A DNA stretch of 64,000 bases from BOG-908 sp964242115 (GCA_964242115.1 CAXSZX010000001.1:744001-808000), one strand, 5' to 3'. Positions 41,241 to 50,106 are shown, counted from the stretch's first letter. Notes: generated by a model not told the origin, from the letters alone. Numbers and translations are program-made.

Positions 41241-42197
41241 ATGCGCGAACTCAACACGCTGACCGAACGCGAGATACTGGCCCTGGCGATCAGCTCCGAG
41301 GAGGAGGACGGCCGCATCTACGCCGACTTCGCCGAGCGTCTGCGCCAGGATTTCCCCGACAGCGCGCGCATCTTCCAGGACATGTCGGTCGAGGAGAACG
41401 ACCATCGCCGCAGCCTGATCGACCTGTACGCCGACAAGTTCGGCCAGCACATTCCGCTGATCCGGCGTCAGGACGTGCGCGGCTTCTCGCCCAGCCGGCA
41501 GTATTGGCATCTGCCCACGCTGAAGATCGAGACCGTGCGCAAGGCCGCGCGGGACATGGAGGCGCAGGCCGGCCGCTTCTACCGTGCGGCCGCAGCTCGC
41601 AGCACCGACACATCCATACGCAAGCTGCTGGGCGACCTGGCAGAGATCGAGGACGGCCACGAGCGCCAGGCGGGCCACCTGACCGAGCAGCATCTTTCGG
41701 ACGGCCGCGGCACGCGCGAGGAGGACGACGCGCGCCGGCGCTTCGTGCTGCAGATCGTGCAGCCCGGGCTGGTAGGATTGATGGACGGCTCGGTCTCCAC
41801 CCTCGCACCGGTGTTCGCCGCGGCTTTCGCCACGCATCAGAGCTTCAACGCGTTCCTGGTTGGCTTGGCGGCCAGCATCGGCGCCGGCATCTCCATGGGG
41901 TTTGCCGAGGCGCTCAGCGACGACGGGAAGATCTCCGGTCGCGGGGCGCCGATCCTGCGCGGGCTGATCTGCGGTGCGATGACCACGCTGGGCGGCATCG
42001 GCCACACGCTGCCCTATTTGATCCCGGCGTTCTGGACGGCGACCTACGCTGCCGGCGCAGTGGTGGTGGTGGAACTGGCGGCGATCTCGTGGATCCGCTG
42101 GCGCTACATGGAGAGCAACTTCGCGACGGCGGCGTTCCAGGTGATGTTTGGCGGGGCGCTGGTTCTGGCGTGCGGGGTGCTGATCGGGAGTTCGTAA
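41241..42197 (+). CDS. mbfA: Membrane-bound ferritin-like iron exporter MbfA
   Basis: 318 residues. N-terminal rubrerythrin/ferritin-like domain with iron ligands in SSEEEDGRIYADF, VEENDHRRSL and AEIEDGHERQAG, then a VIT1/CCC1-type transporter domain beginning QIVQPGLVGLMDGSVSTLAP, with AASIGAGISMGFAEALSDDG and three to four further spans. MbfA exports iron and protects against iron and peroxide stress in Rhizobium relatives, where Irr represses it; no Irr box is evident here. ATG 41241 follows a weak site (AGGTAAG). Confidence 0.93.
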   Translation: MRELNTLTEREILALAISSEEEDGRIYADFAERLRQDFPDSARIFQDMSVEENDHRRSLIDLYADKFGQHIPLIRRQDVRGFSPSRQYWHLPTLKIETVRKAARDMEAQAGRFYRAAAARSTDTSIRKLLGDLAEIEDGHERQAGHLTEQHLSDGRGTREEDDARRRFVLQIVQPGLVGLMDGSVSTLAPVFAAAFATHQSFNAFLVGLAASIGAGISMGFAEALSDDGKISGRGAPILRGLICGAMTTLGGIGHTLPYLIPAFWTATYAAGAVVVVELAAISWIRWRYMESNFATAAFQVMFGGALVLACGVLIGSS

Positions 42198-42308
42198 GTA
42201 AGCAAGCGCTTCTTTTTCGAGCGGCTGTCGCGATCCTCTCCGGCGAGCGCGCGACAGCGGAGACAAAAGTTTTTTGGTTCTTTTTTTAAAAAAGAACCGC
42301 TTGCTTTC
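42194..42308. repeat. A/T-arm repeat with left arm deleted from loop to core
   Basis: Edge GTAAGTAAGCAAGCG, then CTTCTTTTTCGAG joined directly to CGGCTGTCGCG. Compared with 43604-43664, about 25 nt (the second hairpin half and AAAAGCTTTTG) are missing. Right arm GGTTC/GAACC complete. Confidence 0.9.
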
Positions 42309-42312
42309 TTGC

Positions 42313-43548
42313 CTAAGCCAGCAACCCCGCCCAAGCCCCGCTCATCAGCGTCGCCAAACTTCCTGACAGGATCGACCGCAAACCCAAGCTGGCGATCTCC
42401 GCGCGCCGCGCCGGCACCATCGCACCGATGCCACCCACCATAATTCCCGCGCTGCCCAGATTGGCGAACCCGCACAGCGCAAACACCATGATCTGCTTTG
42501 ATCGCGCCGAAAGTGCTTCGGGCCGCAACCCCGCCATGTTCACGTAAGCAACGAGTTCGTTCAGCACTGTCTTTGTTGCCATCAGCAACGATGCTGCCGG
42601 CGTCTGCGACCAGGGTATGCCGATCAGCCACATGACCGGGCGCAGCGGCAGAGCGAGCATCGCCTGCAGGCTCCAGGGTGCGGCGCCGCCATGCGGGAGG
42701 TGACCCAGCCCCATGTTGACGAGCGCCACGAGGGCGACTGTGACCAGCAGCGTGGTGGCAATGCCGACGAGCGGGGCCACGCCCTCCGCTATGCCGCGGG
42801 TGATGGCGTCCAGCGTGCTGGCTGGCGGGTGGTAGTCGGGCGAGACGGCTTGCCTGTCACCTGGTGCAAACGGGACCATCAGCGCGGCGATGGCCAGGGC
42901 CGCCGGCGTGCTGACGACGGAGGCGGTGAGGATGGCGGCGAGCGCGTCCGGCAGCACCGGCGTCAGGATCGCGGCGTAGATGGCCATCACTGTGCCGGCG
43001 ACGCCCGCCATGCCAGCGCTCATCAGCGCGAACAGCTCGCCGCGGGAGAGGCCGGCGAGGTAGGGGCGGATCAGCAGCGGCGCCTCGATCATGCCCAGGA
43101 AGATGTGGGTGGCGGCGCCCAGGGCCAGCGCGCCGGAGAGGCCCAGCGCGCGGCGCAGCACCCAGGCGAAGGCGGCGGTGATGCGCTGCAGGAGGCCCCA
43201 GTAGAACAGCAGCGAGCTGAGCGCGCTGATCACCAGCACCAGCGGCAGAACCTTGAACGCGAGGACGAAGCCGGCGGGCGGGTTGGTGGCTGTGAAGGGT
43301 GCGGGGCCGCCGGCCAGATAGCCGAAGACGAAGCTGGCACCAGCGTCGGTGGCGTCCTGCAGGGCGGTGACCAGGTTGCTGACCAGCAGGATGGCCGCAC
43401 GCGCCGGAGCAGCGTGCAGCATGAGCGCTGCCAGGACGGCCTGCAGCGCAAAGCCGCCGGCGACGGTGCGCCAGGGGATGGCGCGGCGGTCTTCGGAGAG
43501 CGCCCAGGCGAGCGTGGCGAGCAGGATCAGGCCGGGGACAGCTTGCAC
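42313..43548 (-). CDS. NupC/CNT-family nucleoside transporter
   Basis: 411 residues, GTG start, about ten hydrophobic segments. CNT hallmarks: FVFGYLAGG, FKVLPLVLVISALSSLLFYW, a GLSGALALGAATHIFLGMIEAPLLI region (quoted: ALGAATHIFLGMIEAPLLIR), LFALMSAGMAGVAGTVMAIY, and the C-terminal FVAYVNMA-like ELVAYVNMAGL with FALCGFANLGSAGIMVGGIG. Concentrative nucleoside uptake driven by protons or Na+ across the inner membrane. No nucleoside catabolism genes adjoin it. Flanked by repeats. Confidence 0.93.
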   Translation of the reverse strand: MQAVPGLILLATLAWALSEDRRAIPWRTVAGGFALQAVLAALMLHAAPARAAILLVSNLVTALQDATDAGASFVFGYLAGGPAPFTATNPPAGFVLAFKVLPLVLVISALSSLLFYWGLLQRITAAFAWVLRRALGLSGALALGAATHIFLGMIEAPLLIRPYLAGLSRGELFALMSAGMAGVAGTVMAIYAAILTPVLPDALAAILTASVVSTPAALAIAALMVPFAPGDRQAVSPDYHPPASTLDAITRGIAEGVAPLVGIATTLLVTVALVALVNMGLGHLPHGGAAPWSLQAMLALPLRPVMWLIGIPWSQTPAASLLMATKTVLNELVAYVNMAGLRPEALSARSKQIMVFALCGFANLGSAGIMVGGIGAMVPARRAEIASLGLRSILSGSLATLMSGAWAGLLA

Positions 43549-43603
43549 GGAAGAAGGCCTAGCCGGGTTGGGTGAGTGCCGGCCCTAGCCGCGAAAAGGG
43601 CAA

Positions 43604-43664
43604 AAGAAAAGGCCTTCTTTTTCGAGAAAAAGAAGCAAAAAGCTTTTGCTGCGGCTGTCGCGGT
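43604..43664. repeat. A/T-arm repeat, left half only
   Basis: GGCCTTCTTTTTCGAGAAAA, AGAAGCAAAAAGCTTTTG, core CGGCTGTCGCGG. The right half is absent. Upstream of the nupC-type gene. Confidence 0.88.
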
Positions 43665-43999
43665 ATTGTCTTGTGCGAGTTGCTGTGGGACGCGTCTCTA
43701 ATGATGTCAGCCAACACGCCTTTTTTAGGCTGTGCCGCATAAAGTCGGCGTTCAGCACGAACCGTTTCGTAGCCGGTCAGGAAACCTTCAACAGCAACGT
43801 CAAGTCTTGCTCGTTCATAGTGAGCTTCACGAGCGTTTCTTTGCTGTCGTCCACGAACTCTTGCCTCGACGATCGGCGGCGTGCCGGGAGTCACCAGGAG
43901 GACTGTTACCGCGAGCCTATAGAACGCCAGGTGCACCTGGAGGGATTTCTGATATCGGCAGCCTGAGACGTTGAGTCATGGACGGTCCGCTGGCGGGTA
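43665..43999. other. Unassigned region, possible gene remnant
   Basis: About 335 nt between two partial repeats. Several frames are open over part of it on both strands, none with a ribosome-binding site, and two minus-strand frames each look protein-like over 25-40 codons. This is what a frameshifted remnant would look like, but no family is recognised. Confidence 0.3.
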
Positions 44000-44106
44000 G
44001 AAAGCAGCAAAAAACTTTGCCTCTGCTGTCGCGGACTCTCCCGCAAAACATACTCCTAGGAAGCAAGAATTTTTGGTTCTTCTCTTCAAAAACTGCTTGC
44101 CTTGCC
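44000..44106. repeat. A/T-arm repeat with left hairpin deleted
   Basis: Begins AAAGCAGCAAAAAACTTTGC (only the 3' side of the left arm), core CTGCTGTCGCGGAC, ACATACTCCTAGGAAGC, GGTTCTTCTCTTCAAAAACTG right arm, shortened. Confidence 0.82.
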
Positions 44107-44122
44107 CACTACCGCTGCTTGG

Positions 44123-44359
44123 TTAGGTTCTCCGCACGCGCAGGTATCCGACGACGGAGAACATCAGCCACAGAACCTGTGTGACGAACGATGCGAGGTT
44201 GAAACTCCACAGTAGCGAGAAGATCACGGCCAGATCGCCAGCCACGTTCAAGGCGGTATAGCTTGTACCTGCCAGTCTCAGCCTGCCAAGCTGCAGGCCG
44301 CCATACGCGCCGACATACAGCACCACTCCAAACAGCCCGACTGCGTCAGGTGTCGTCAC
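44123..44359 (-). CDS. CBU_0592-like small membrane protein
   Basis: 78 residues, GTG start. Three hydrophobic helices (AVGLFGVVLYVGAYGGLQLG, TALNVAGDLAVIFSLLW, SFVTQVLWLMFSVVGYL) with the short YTALNVAG motif, as in the CBU_0592-type domain of small membrane proteins. Function unknown. Stands alone between two repeats. Confidence 0.75.
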   Translation of the reverse strand: MTTPDAVGLFGVVLYVGAYGGLQLGRLRLAGTSYTALNVAGDLAVIFSLLWSFNLASFVTQVLWLMFSVVGYLRVRRT

Positions 44360-44407
44360 GGCTCAGCTTTGCCGACGCCGCCACCTGAAACAACACGCCT
44401 CAACACC

Positions 44408-44468
44408 GCGCCCCCAAGAGAACAAAAGTTTTTTAGTTCTTTTTTTCAAAAAAGAACCGCTTGCTTGC
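44408..44468. repeat. A/T-arm repeat, right half only
   Basis: CGCGCCCCCAAGAGAAC, AAAAGTTTTTTAG, TTCT/AGAACC arm ending CTTGCTTGC. Abuts the ppk1 stop codon. Confidence 0.88.
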
Positions 44469-46706
44469 TCAATCCTGCAACACCCGATCCGGCCGCATCG
44501 GCCGTGGCCGCGGCAACGGCACCACCGGCCCATGCAGCGCCGACCCGCGTCCGGACAAAGACGGGTTGGTCATGAAGTACTCATGCGCCGAAACCGGTTT
44601 CGCCCCAGGCGGCACGCGTTCCCACTCGCCGGACGGTTTCAGTTCCCAGGATTGCAGCGTGTCCTTCAGGTTGGTGACCATGATCTGGTCGAGCACCTGC
44701 GCGTGCACGGTGGCGTTGCGGATCGGCACGAACGTCTCCACCCGCCAGTCCATGTTGCGCTCCATCCAGTCCGCACTGCTGATGAACACCAGCGCGTGCC
44801 GGCTGGGCAGCCGGTGGCCGTTGCCGAACACGCAGATTCGCCCGTGTTCGAGGAAGCGGCCGACGATGGATTTCACCCGGATGTTCTCCGAGAATCCCGG
44901 CACGCCGGGCCGCAGGCAGCAGATGCCGCGCACCACCGCCATCACGTGCACGCCGGCGTTCGATGCCGCGTACAGCTTGTCGATCAGCCGCGGATCCACC
45001 AGGCTGTTCAGCTTCAGCCAGATCGCGGCAGGCTTGCCGTCGCGTGCGAAGGCGACTTCCTGGTCGATCAGCTCGCACAGCGTGCTGCGCAGGGTCAGCG
45101 GCGAGAACGCTAGCGCGTCCATGCGTTCGGGCTGCGCGTAGCCGGTCATGTAATTGAACAGCCGCATCGCGTCGCGCGTGAGGTCGAGGTCGGCGGTGAA
45201 GAAGCTGAGGTCGGTGTAAACGCGTGCGGTGATCGGGTGGTAGTTGCCGGTGCCGTAATGCGCGTAGCTGCGCATGGACGCACCCTCGCGCCGCACCACC
45301 AGGCTGATCTTGGCGTGGGTCTTCAGCTCGGCGAACCCGAACACCACCTGCACGCCGGCGGCTTCCAGCGAGCGCGCCAGGCGGATGTTGGCCTCCTCGT
45401 CGAAGCGCGCGCGCAGCTCCACCATCGCGGTGACGGACTTGCCGGATTCGGCTGCCTCGATCAGCGCCTTTACGATCGGGCTGTCGCGGCTGGTGCGGTA
45501 CAGCGTCTGTTTGATGGCGATGACGTTGGAGTCGGAGGCCGCCTGGCGGAGGAACTGCACCACCACGTCGAAGCTCTCGAACGGGTGGTGGACGATGATG
45601 TCCTTCGCACGGATGGCGGCAAAACAGTCACCGCCGAAGTCGCGGATGCGTTCGGGAAAACGCGGCGTGTAGGGGGTGAACAGCAGGTCCGGCCGGTCGT
45701 CCACGATCAGTTGCTTCAGGTCCACCACGCCGATCAGCCCGGCCTGCACGCTGATCTCGTCGCGGTTGACGTCCACGCTGTCGGCGACGAGGTCGACCAG
45801 TGGTTCCGGCATCCCGGCGTCCACCGAGAGGTGGATGACGCTGCCGCGGCGCCGCCGTTTCAGCGCCGTCTCGTACATCCGCACCAGGTCCTCGGCCTCC
45901 TCCTCGAACTCGATGTCGGTGTCGCGGATCAGTCGGAACAGGCCCTGGCCGGTGATGGAGAATCCGGGGAAGACGCGCTGCAGGAACATCACCACCACGT
46001 CTTCGAGCATGACGAAGCGGATTTGCCCGGGCTGCTCGCCGGGCGGCAGGCGGATGAAGCGGTCCACCTGGCTGGGCAGCGGGATCAGGCCGCGCATGTG
46101 CTGTCCGCCGTGCTGGCTGGCGGCCGGCTCCTCCTCGCGCTGCAACTGCAACGCCATCACCAGGCCCATGTTGGGGATGAAGGGGAACGGGTGCGCCGGG
46201 TCGATCGCCAAGGGCGTGAGCACCGGGAAGACGCGTTCCATGAACCAGGAATCGAGCCAGCTGCGCTCGGCCTCGCTGATGCGCGCGGTGTCGCAGACTT
46301 CCAGTCCGGCCGCTTGCAGCGCGTGGCGCAGCTCCAGCCAGACGGTTTGCTGGCGGTCGAGCAGCGCCTTGGCCCGCTCGTTGACGGCGGTGAGCTGCTG
46401 GGCGGGGGTGCGGCCGTCCGGCGAGGTTTTCGTCAGCCCGGCACGCGCCTGGCCGATCAGGCCGGCAATGCGGACGGAGAAGAACTCGTCGAGGTTGGCG
46501 GCACTGATGCTGACGAAGCGCAGCCGCTCGAGCAGAGGGTGGCGGGTGTTCTCGGCCTCCTCGACGACGCGGGTGTTGAAGTCCAGCCAGCTCAGCTCTC
46601 GGTTGATGAAACGGTTGGGGTCGCCGGGCGACATGGCGTGGGCCGGCGCGGCATCGGCCGGCACGGGGCGGAGGTGCTGGGCGGCGCGGGTGGAGGAGCG
46701 TGGCAT
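44469..46706 (-). CDS. ppk1: Polyphosphate kinase 1
   Basis: 745 residues. Synthesises inorganic polyphosphate from ATP through a phosphohistidine intermediate. NRFINRELSWLDFNTRVVEE at the N-terminal domain, head domain, then two PLD-like domains: IVHHPFESFDVVVQFLRQAA, IAIKQTLYRTS, ELRARFDEEANIRLARSLE (quoted: MVELRARFDEEANI) and the active-site HAKISLVVRREG and YAHYGTGNYHPITARVYTDL, with a second FISSADWMERNMDWRVE. Catalytic His are intact. ATG 46706 has GGAG close upstream. Downstream of hda, the usual alphaproteobacterial order, but a repeat lies between. Confidence 0.97.
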   Translation of the reverse strand: MPRSSTRAAQHLRPVPADAAPAHAMSPGDPNRFINRELSWLDFNTRVVEEAENTRHPLLERLRFVSISAANLDEFFSVRIAGLIGQARAGLTKTSPDGRTPAQQLTAVNERAKALLDRQQTVWLELRHALQAAGLEVCDTARISEAERSWLDSWFMERVFPVLTPLAIDPAHPFPFIPNMGLVMALQLQREEEPAASQHGGQHMRGLIPLPSQVDRFIRLPPGEQPGQIRFVMLEDVVVMFLQRVFPGFSITGQGLFRLIRDTDIEFEEEAEDLVRMYETALKRRRRGSVIHLSVDAGMPEPLVDLVADSVDVNRDEISVQAGLIGVVDLKQLIVDDRPDLLFTPYTPRFPERIRDFGGDCFAAIRAKDIIVHHPFESFDVVVQFLRQAASDSNVIAIKQTLYRTSRDSPIVKALIEAAESGKSVTAMVELRARFDEEANIRLARSLEAAGVQVVFGFAELKTHAKISLVVRREGASMRSYAHYGTGNYHPITARVYTDLSFFTADLDLTRDAMRLFNYMTGYAQPERMDALAFSPLTLRSTLCELIDQEVAFARDGKPAAIWLKLNSLVDPRLIDKLYAASNAGVHVMAVVRGICCLRPGVPGFSENIRVKSIVGRFLEHGRICVFGNGHRLPSRHALVFISSADWMERNMDWRVETFVPIRNATVHAQVLDQIMVTNLKDTLQSWELKPSGEWERVPPGAKPVSAHEYFMTNPSLSGRGSALHGPVVPLPRPRPMRPDRVLQD

Positions 46707-46744
46707 GGGGGGAGTGTATAGCAGCGAAGGACGTGAGACACGGG

Positions 46745-46848
46745 AGAAAGCAAGCGGTTCTTTTTCGAAAAAGAACCGAAAAACTTGTCCTTCCGCTGTC
46801 GCGCGCTCGCCGGAAAGGCCCGCGACGAAAAAGAAGCGCTTGCTTCCT
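46745..46848. repeat. A/T-arm repeat with right arm deleted from core to loop
   Basis: GGTTC/GAACC left arm, centre CGCTGTCGCGCGCTCGCCGG, then CCCGCGAC joined directly to GAAAAAGAAGCGCTTGCTT. Against 15584-15724 about 24 nt are missing: the mirror image of the deletion at 42194. Confidence 0.9.
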
Positions 46849-46858
46849 GCCCGCAGCC

Positions 46859-47563
46859 TCAGAACAGACCCGGCGCACGCTCGGCCGAGACATCGTAATC
46901 TTCCTCGACGTCCATCCCGGCAAGAACGTCCGCCGCCAAGGCCCGGGAAACCCGCCGCCCGTCTGCCAGTGACGCGCGGTCGAGCCGGCAGGCCGCCTCG
47001 CGCAGCGCGCCGCCGGTGCGCGGCAGGCGGGCGAGCAGGAAGGACTGCACGTGGAGCTCCACCCGAAGCTGCCGCTCGGCCAGCAGCCGGGCGAGCAGGG
47101 TGGCCAGCATCTCGTCGTCCGGCAGGTCCAGCGCCACCGCGGTGGTCGCCCGCAAGCGGCTGGTGAGGTCGGGCAGTGACGACGGCCATTGCGTCGGCGG
47201 CGTGCGGCCGGCGAGCAGGACCGGCAGGCCTGCCTCCGCGGCGGCGTTGAGCAGGTGCAGCAGGGATTCTGCCTCGGCCGCTGCGTCGGCGTCGTCCACC
47301 GCGACGGTGCCGGAGGCGGGCAGGTCGGCCAGGTGGCGCAGGGCGCCGCCGGGCAGCAGCACGCCGCCGGTGCGTTCGGCGAATGCGTGCAGCAGGTGGG
47401 TCTTGCCGGCGCCCTCGGGGCCGCAGACAGCAAGGCGGTGCAGCGGCCAGCTAGCCGGGTCGGCGAGCCAGGCGAGGGCCTGGTGGTTGGCGTTTCCCTC
47501 CACCAGGCCAGCGCTGGTGAAGTGGAAGATAGGGCCGAGCGGGAGGGGGAGCTGGCGGGTCAT
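46859..47563 (-). CDS. hda: DnaA-related regulatory protein Hda (HdaA)
   Basis: 234 residues. Promotes ATP hydrolysis by DnaA together with the DNA sliding clamp, preventing over-initiation. The N-terminal QLPLPL at residues 4-9 is the clamp-binding motif; Walker A is GPEGAGKT at 48-55; Walker B region is TVAVDDADAA; the C-terminal ATPase lid has LRVELHVQSFLLARLPRTGG (quoted: FLLARLPRTGGALREA). Walker B ends in Asp-Asp rather than Asp-Glu. Immediately upstream of ppk1. Confidence 0.92.
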   Translation of the reverse strand: MTRQLPLPLGPIFHFTSAGLVEGNANHQALAWLADPASWPLHRLAVCGPEGAGKTHLLHAFAERTGGVLLPGGALRHLADLPASGTVAVDDADAAAEAESLLHLLNAAAEAGLPVLLAGRTPPTQWPSSLPDLTSRLRATTAVALDLPDDEMLATLLARLLAERQLRVELHVQSFLLARLPRTGGALREAACRLDRASLADGRRVSRALAADVLAGMDVEEDYDVSAERAPGLF

Positions 47564-47582
47564 CAGTGTCCGTCTGAAAGGT

Positions 47583-47646
47583 CGCCCTGGCGGCCATCTG
47601 GCGCGGTTTTGTCATGCGACAGGGTGCTACTCACACGACGCTCCGG
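47583..47646 (+). repeat. 64-bp repeat, copy 2
   Basis: Ungapped match to 210-273 (52/64). Lies 20 nt upstream of the hda start codon, on the far side from the gene, so it covers the likely hda promoter region. Contains the shared 3' block ACACGACGCTCCGG (ACACGACGCTCCGG versus GCACGACGCTCCGG). Confidence 0.65.
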
Positions 47647-47716
47647 TAATCACGGAAAACCGCGCCAGCTGACTCGCCAGGCCGACTTTTCACTGGCGAT
47701 GATGCTGACTTATAGA

Positions 47717-47853
47717 AATCAAGAAGTCCTTTTTTGAAAAAAAAGGACTAAAAAACTTTGATTCCGCTGTAGCGCGCTCTCCGGAAAGATCCGCGACGGC
47801 GGAGTCGAAGTCTTTTGCTTCTTTTCTTCAAAAAAGAAGGCTTTGCTTGCTTT
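47717..47853. repeat. A/T-arm repeat, full copy, AGTCC-flavour left arm
   Basis: AGTCCTTTTTTG and AAAAAAAAGGACT arm, centre CGCTGTAGCGCGCTCTCCGG, core GATCCGCGACGGC, CTTCT/GAAGG-like right arm ending CTTTGCTTGC. Confidence 0.9.
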
Positions 47854-47882
47854 GGAACGGTCAACCTTCAGGCCGGTTGGTA

Positions 47883-48983
47883 TTACTTCCTTGCCTCGCC
47901 GGCCATGAACGTCGCGACATGCTCGTTGATAAACGTCGCATCAGCCGGGCTTGCACCAGCGCCCGCCGGATGTCCCCAAAGCGAGGGGATAGGCAGGAAA
48001 GTGCAACGGCCGATGAACTGCGACTCCCACTTCGCGTCCTCCACCGGAAAATACAGATCGGTAGCTGACGGCATGTACAGCACCGGCACCTTGATCGAGC
48101 GCAGCGCCGCCTGCACGTCGCCGTGGAAAGCTGCGGTGTGACCGACGTCGTTGGACTCCCACGCGCGCATCTGCAGGATGAGATCGTTCGCGTCGGCGCC
48201 GGCGAAGAACTCGGTCTTGTAGCGGTCGACGGCCTGCTGGAACGTGGTGCCCGGCGGGTTGTCGCCGCGCCAGAGTTCGTCGCGCCACCATTCCTGCGAG
48301 TACAGCCATGCGAGCCACACCAGCGAGGTCGCCTCGATGCCGCGTTTCGGTTCGGTGGTGTAGTTTCCCTGGTCGAACACCGGGTCGGTTTCGATCGCGG
48401 CAATCTGGCTTTCCAGCCGGACGATGCCGTGTCCGTAGGTCTTGGCGGTTCCCGACGTGGCGACGATGCGGTCCATGAAGTCCGGGTAGCTCACGGCCCA
48501 TTGCAGACTCTGTTGCGCGCCCATGGAGAAGCCGATCACCGCGCGCACATGCGGCACGTGCAACTCGTCGGTCAGGAGGGTGTGCACTGCAGTGACGTCG
48601 TCGCGAATGGTGATGGCGGGGAAGTGCGGCCCGTGGAACGGCGCCGGCGTGTTGCTGGGCGAGGACGAGCGGCCGTTGCCGAACATCTCGCTGGTGATCA
48701 GGAAGAGTTTGGTAGGGTCGAGCGCCTTGCCGGGGCCGATCAGCCAGTCGTAGCCGGTCAAGTCCGCCATGTAGTGCGATGGCAGCAGCACGGCATTGTC
48801 GTGTTTGGCGTTCAGCGTTCCGTAGGTGCCGTAGACGATGACCGCGTCGGGCAGGACTGCGCCGCCTTCGGTGGCGAAGTTGCGCAGGTGGTACTCGTGC
48901 CGGGTCGGGTCTGCTGCGGCGGCCTGCGCGGCAGACAGCGAGAGGGCCAGGCAGGCGGGGCCAAGGAGTTTGCTTCTGGTCAT
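47883..48983 (-). CDS. Exported alpha/beta hydrolase, MetX-like
   Basis: 366 residues with a signal peptide ending ALSLSAAQAAAADP, so probably periplasmic. The fold resembles homoserine O-acetyltransferase: DAVIVYGTYGTLNAKHDNAV, HYMADLTGYDWLIGPGKALD (quoted: GYDWLIGPGKALDP), the nucleophile elbow VIGFSMGAQQSLQWAVSYPD (GFSMGAQ), acid in YMPSATDLYF, and His in SLWGHPAG. A cytosolic methionine enzyme would not be exported, so a hydrolase with other substrates is more likely. Alone between repeats. Confidence 0.82.
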   Translation of the reverse strand: MTRSKLLGPACLALSLSAAQAAAADPTRHEYHLRNFATEGGAVLPDAVIVYGTYGTLNAKHDNAVLLPSHYMADLTGYDWLIGPGKALDPTKLFLITSEMFGNGRSSSPSNTPAPFHGPHFPAITIRDDVTAVHTLLTDELHVPHVRAVIGFSMGAQQSLQWAVSYPDFMDRIVATSGTAKTYGHGIVRLESQIAAIETDPVFDQGNYTTEPKRGIEATSLVWLAWLYSQEWWRDELWRGDNPPGTTFQQAVDRYKTEFFAGADANDLILQMRAWESNDVGHTAAFHGDVQAALRSIKVPVLYMPSATDLYFPVEDAKWESQFIGRCTFLPIPSLWGHPAGAGASPADATFINEHVATFMAGEARK

Positions 48984-49005
48984 TCGTGTTCATGCGGCTT
49001 TTCGA

Positions 49006-49138
49006 AGGCAAGGCAAGCAGTTCTTTTCTGAAAAAAAGAACCAGAAAACTTTTATTCCCGGAGTACACGCTGCAGGAAACTCCGCTACAGCAGGACCAAA
49101 AGTTTCTGCTGCTTGGAAAAGAACCGCTTGCCTTGCCT
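49006..49138. repeat. A/T-arm repeat, full copy, eroded right arm
   Basis: AGTTC/GAACC left arm, centre CGGAGTACACGCTGCAGGA, core CTCCGCTACAGC, short right arm TGCTTGGAAAAGAACC. Upstream of the MetX-like gene. Confidence 0.85.
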
Positions 49139-49217
49139 GTCAACGGAACACGTGTGCAATGCACTCCACCCGAAGCCCGTACTCAGGAGCTGGAACGGCC
49201 GGTAGCAGCGTAGGAAC

Positions 49218-49336
49218 CTGTTCTTTCTGAGAAGAGCACGAAAATCCACAGTTATGGGAATGCGCGCTCCGGAGAGGCCCGCCATAGCCGCAACAAAGCT
49301 TTTCGCTGCTTTTCTTCGAAAAGAAGGCCTTCCTTT
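49218..49336. repeat. A/T-arm repeat, full copy, eroded left arm
   Basis: Left arm reduced to TGTTCTTTCTGAGAAGAGCA, centre GAATGCGCGCTCCGGAGAGG, core CCCGCCATAGC, right arm CTTTTCTTCGAAAAGAAGG. Second repeat in the same 402-nt gap; no gene is present there. Confidence 0.8.
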
Positions 49337-49385
49337 CCCCGCCGCCCCCCGCCTACCATCCCAAGGAACCAGGGAGGGCGCCACC

Positions 49386-50042
49386 ATGCCGGAAGAACTC
49401 GTCTTCTACACGAACCCGATGTCGCGTGGCCGCATGGTCCGCTGGATGCTCGAGGAGGTGGGCGAGCCCTATCACACCGAGATCCTCGAGTTTGGCGCCG
49501 CCATGAAGTCGCCCGAGTTCCTCGCCGTCAACCCGATGGGCAAGGTGCCGACGCTGCGACACGGGGACGTCGTGGTGACCGAGTGCGCGGCCATCTGCGC
49601 ATACCTGGCCGACGCGTTCCCCAGCCGGAACCTGGCCCCCGGCGTGTCCGACGCCCAGCGCGGCCCTTATTACCGCTGGCTGTTCTTCGGCGCCGGACCG
49701 CTGGAGGCCGCCACCACCAACAAGACCCTGCGGTTCGAGGTACCGGAGAACCGCCGCGTCATGGCCGGCTACGGCACCCTCGACCAGGTGCTCGACACGC
49801 TGGACGCGGTGCTGACGCGGCAGGACTACCTCGTCGGCAATCGCTTCTCGGCGGCCGACGTTTACGTGGGGTCGCAGATCGCATTCGGCCTGATGTTCGG
49901 CACGATGGACAAGCGCCCCGCGTTCGAAGCCTACGTGTCGCGCCTGAACGACAGGCCGGCCTCCGCGCGCGCGCGCGCCATCGACGACACGCTGATCGCC
50001 GAGAAACAGGCCCTTCACGCCACGGCCGCGCAAGCCTCGTGA
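49386..50042 (+). CDS. Glutathione S-transferase
   Basis: 218 residues. N-terminal thioredoxin fold VFYTNPMSRGRMVRWMLEEV with the probable activating Ser in PMSRG, VNPMGKVPTLRHGD and VVTECAAICAYLADAF (the GSH-binding Glu-Cys/Ser pair region), then a helical domain with YRWLFFGAGPLE and DYLVGNRFSAADVYVGSQI. Cytosolic, conjugation or peroxide reduction. ATG 49386 has AGGGAGG at 6-nt spacing. Followed 64 nt later by a small membrane-protein gene, probably in the same transcript. Confidence 0.93.
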   Translation: MPEELVFYTNPMSRGRMVRWMLEEVGEPYHTEILEFGAAMKSPEFLAVNPMGKVPTLRHGDVVVTECAAICAYLADAFPSRNLAPGVSDAQRGPYYRWLFFGAGPLEAATTNKTLRFEVPENRRVMAGYGTLDQVLDTLDAVLTRQDYLVGNRFSAADVYVGSQIAFGLMFGTMDKRPAFEAYVSRLNDRPASARARAIDDTLIAEKQALHATAAQAS

Positions 50043-50106
50043 CAAGGCCCGCGCGAACGACCCCGCTCGTGCCGCGTTTGCCCGCCAACAAGCAGGAGCA
50101 GCATTC

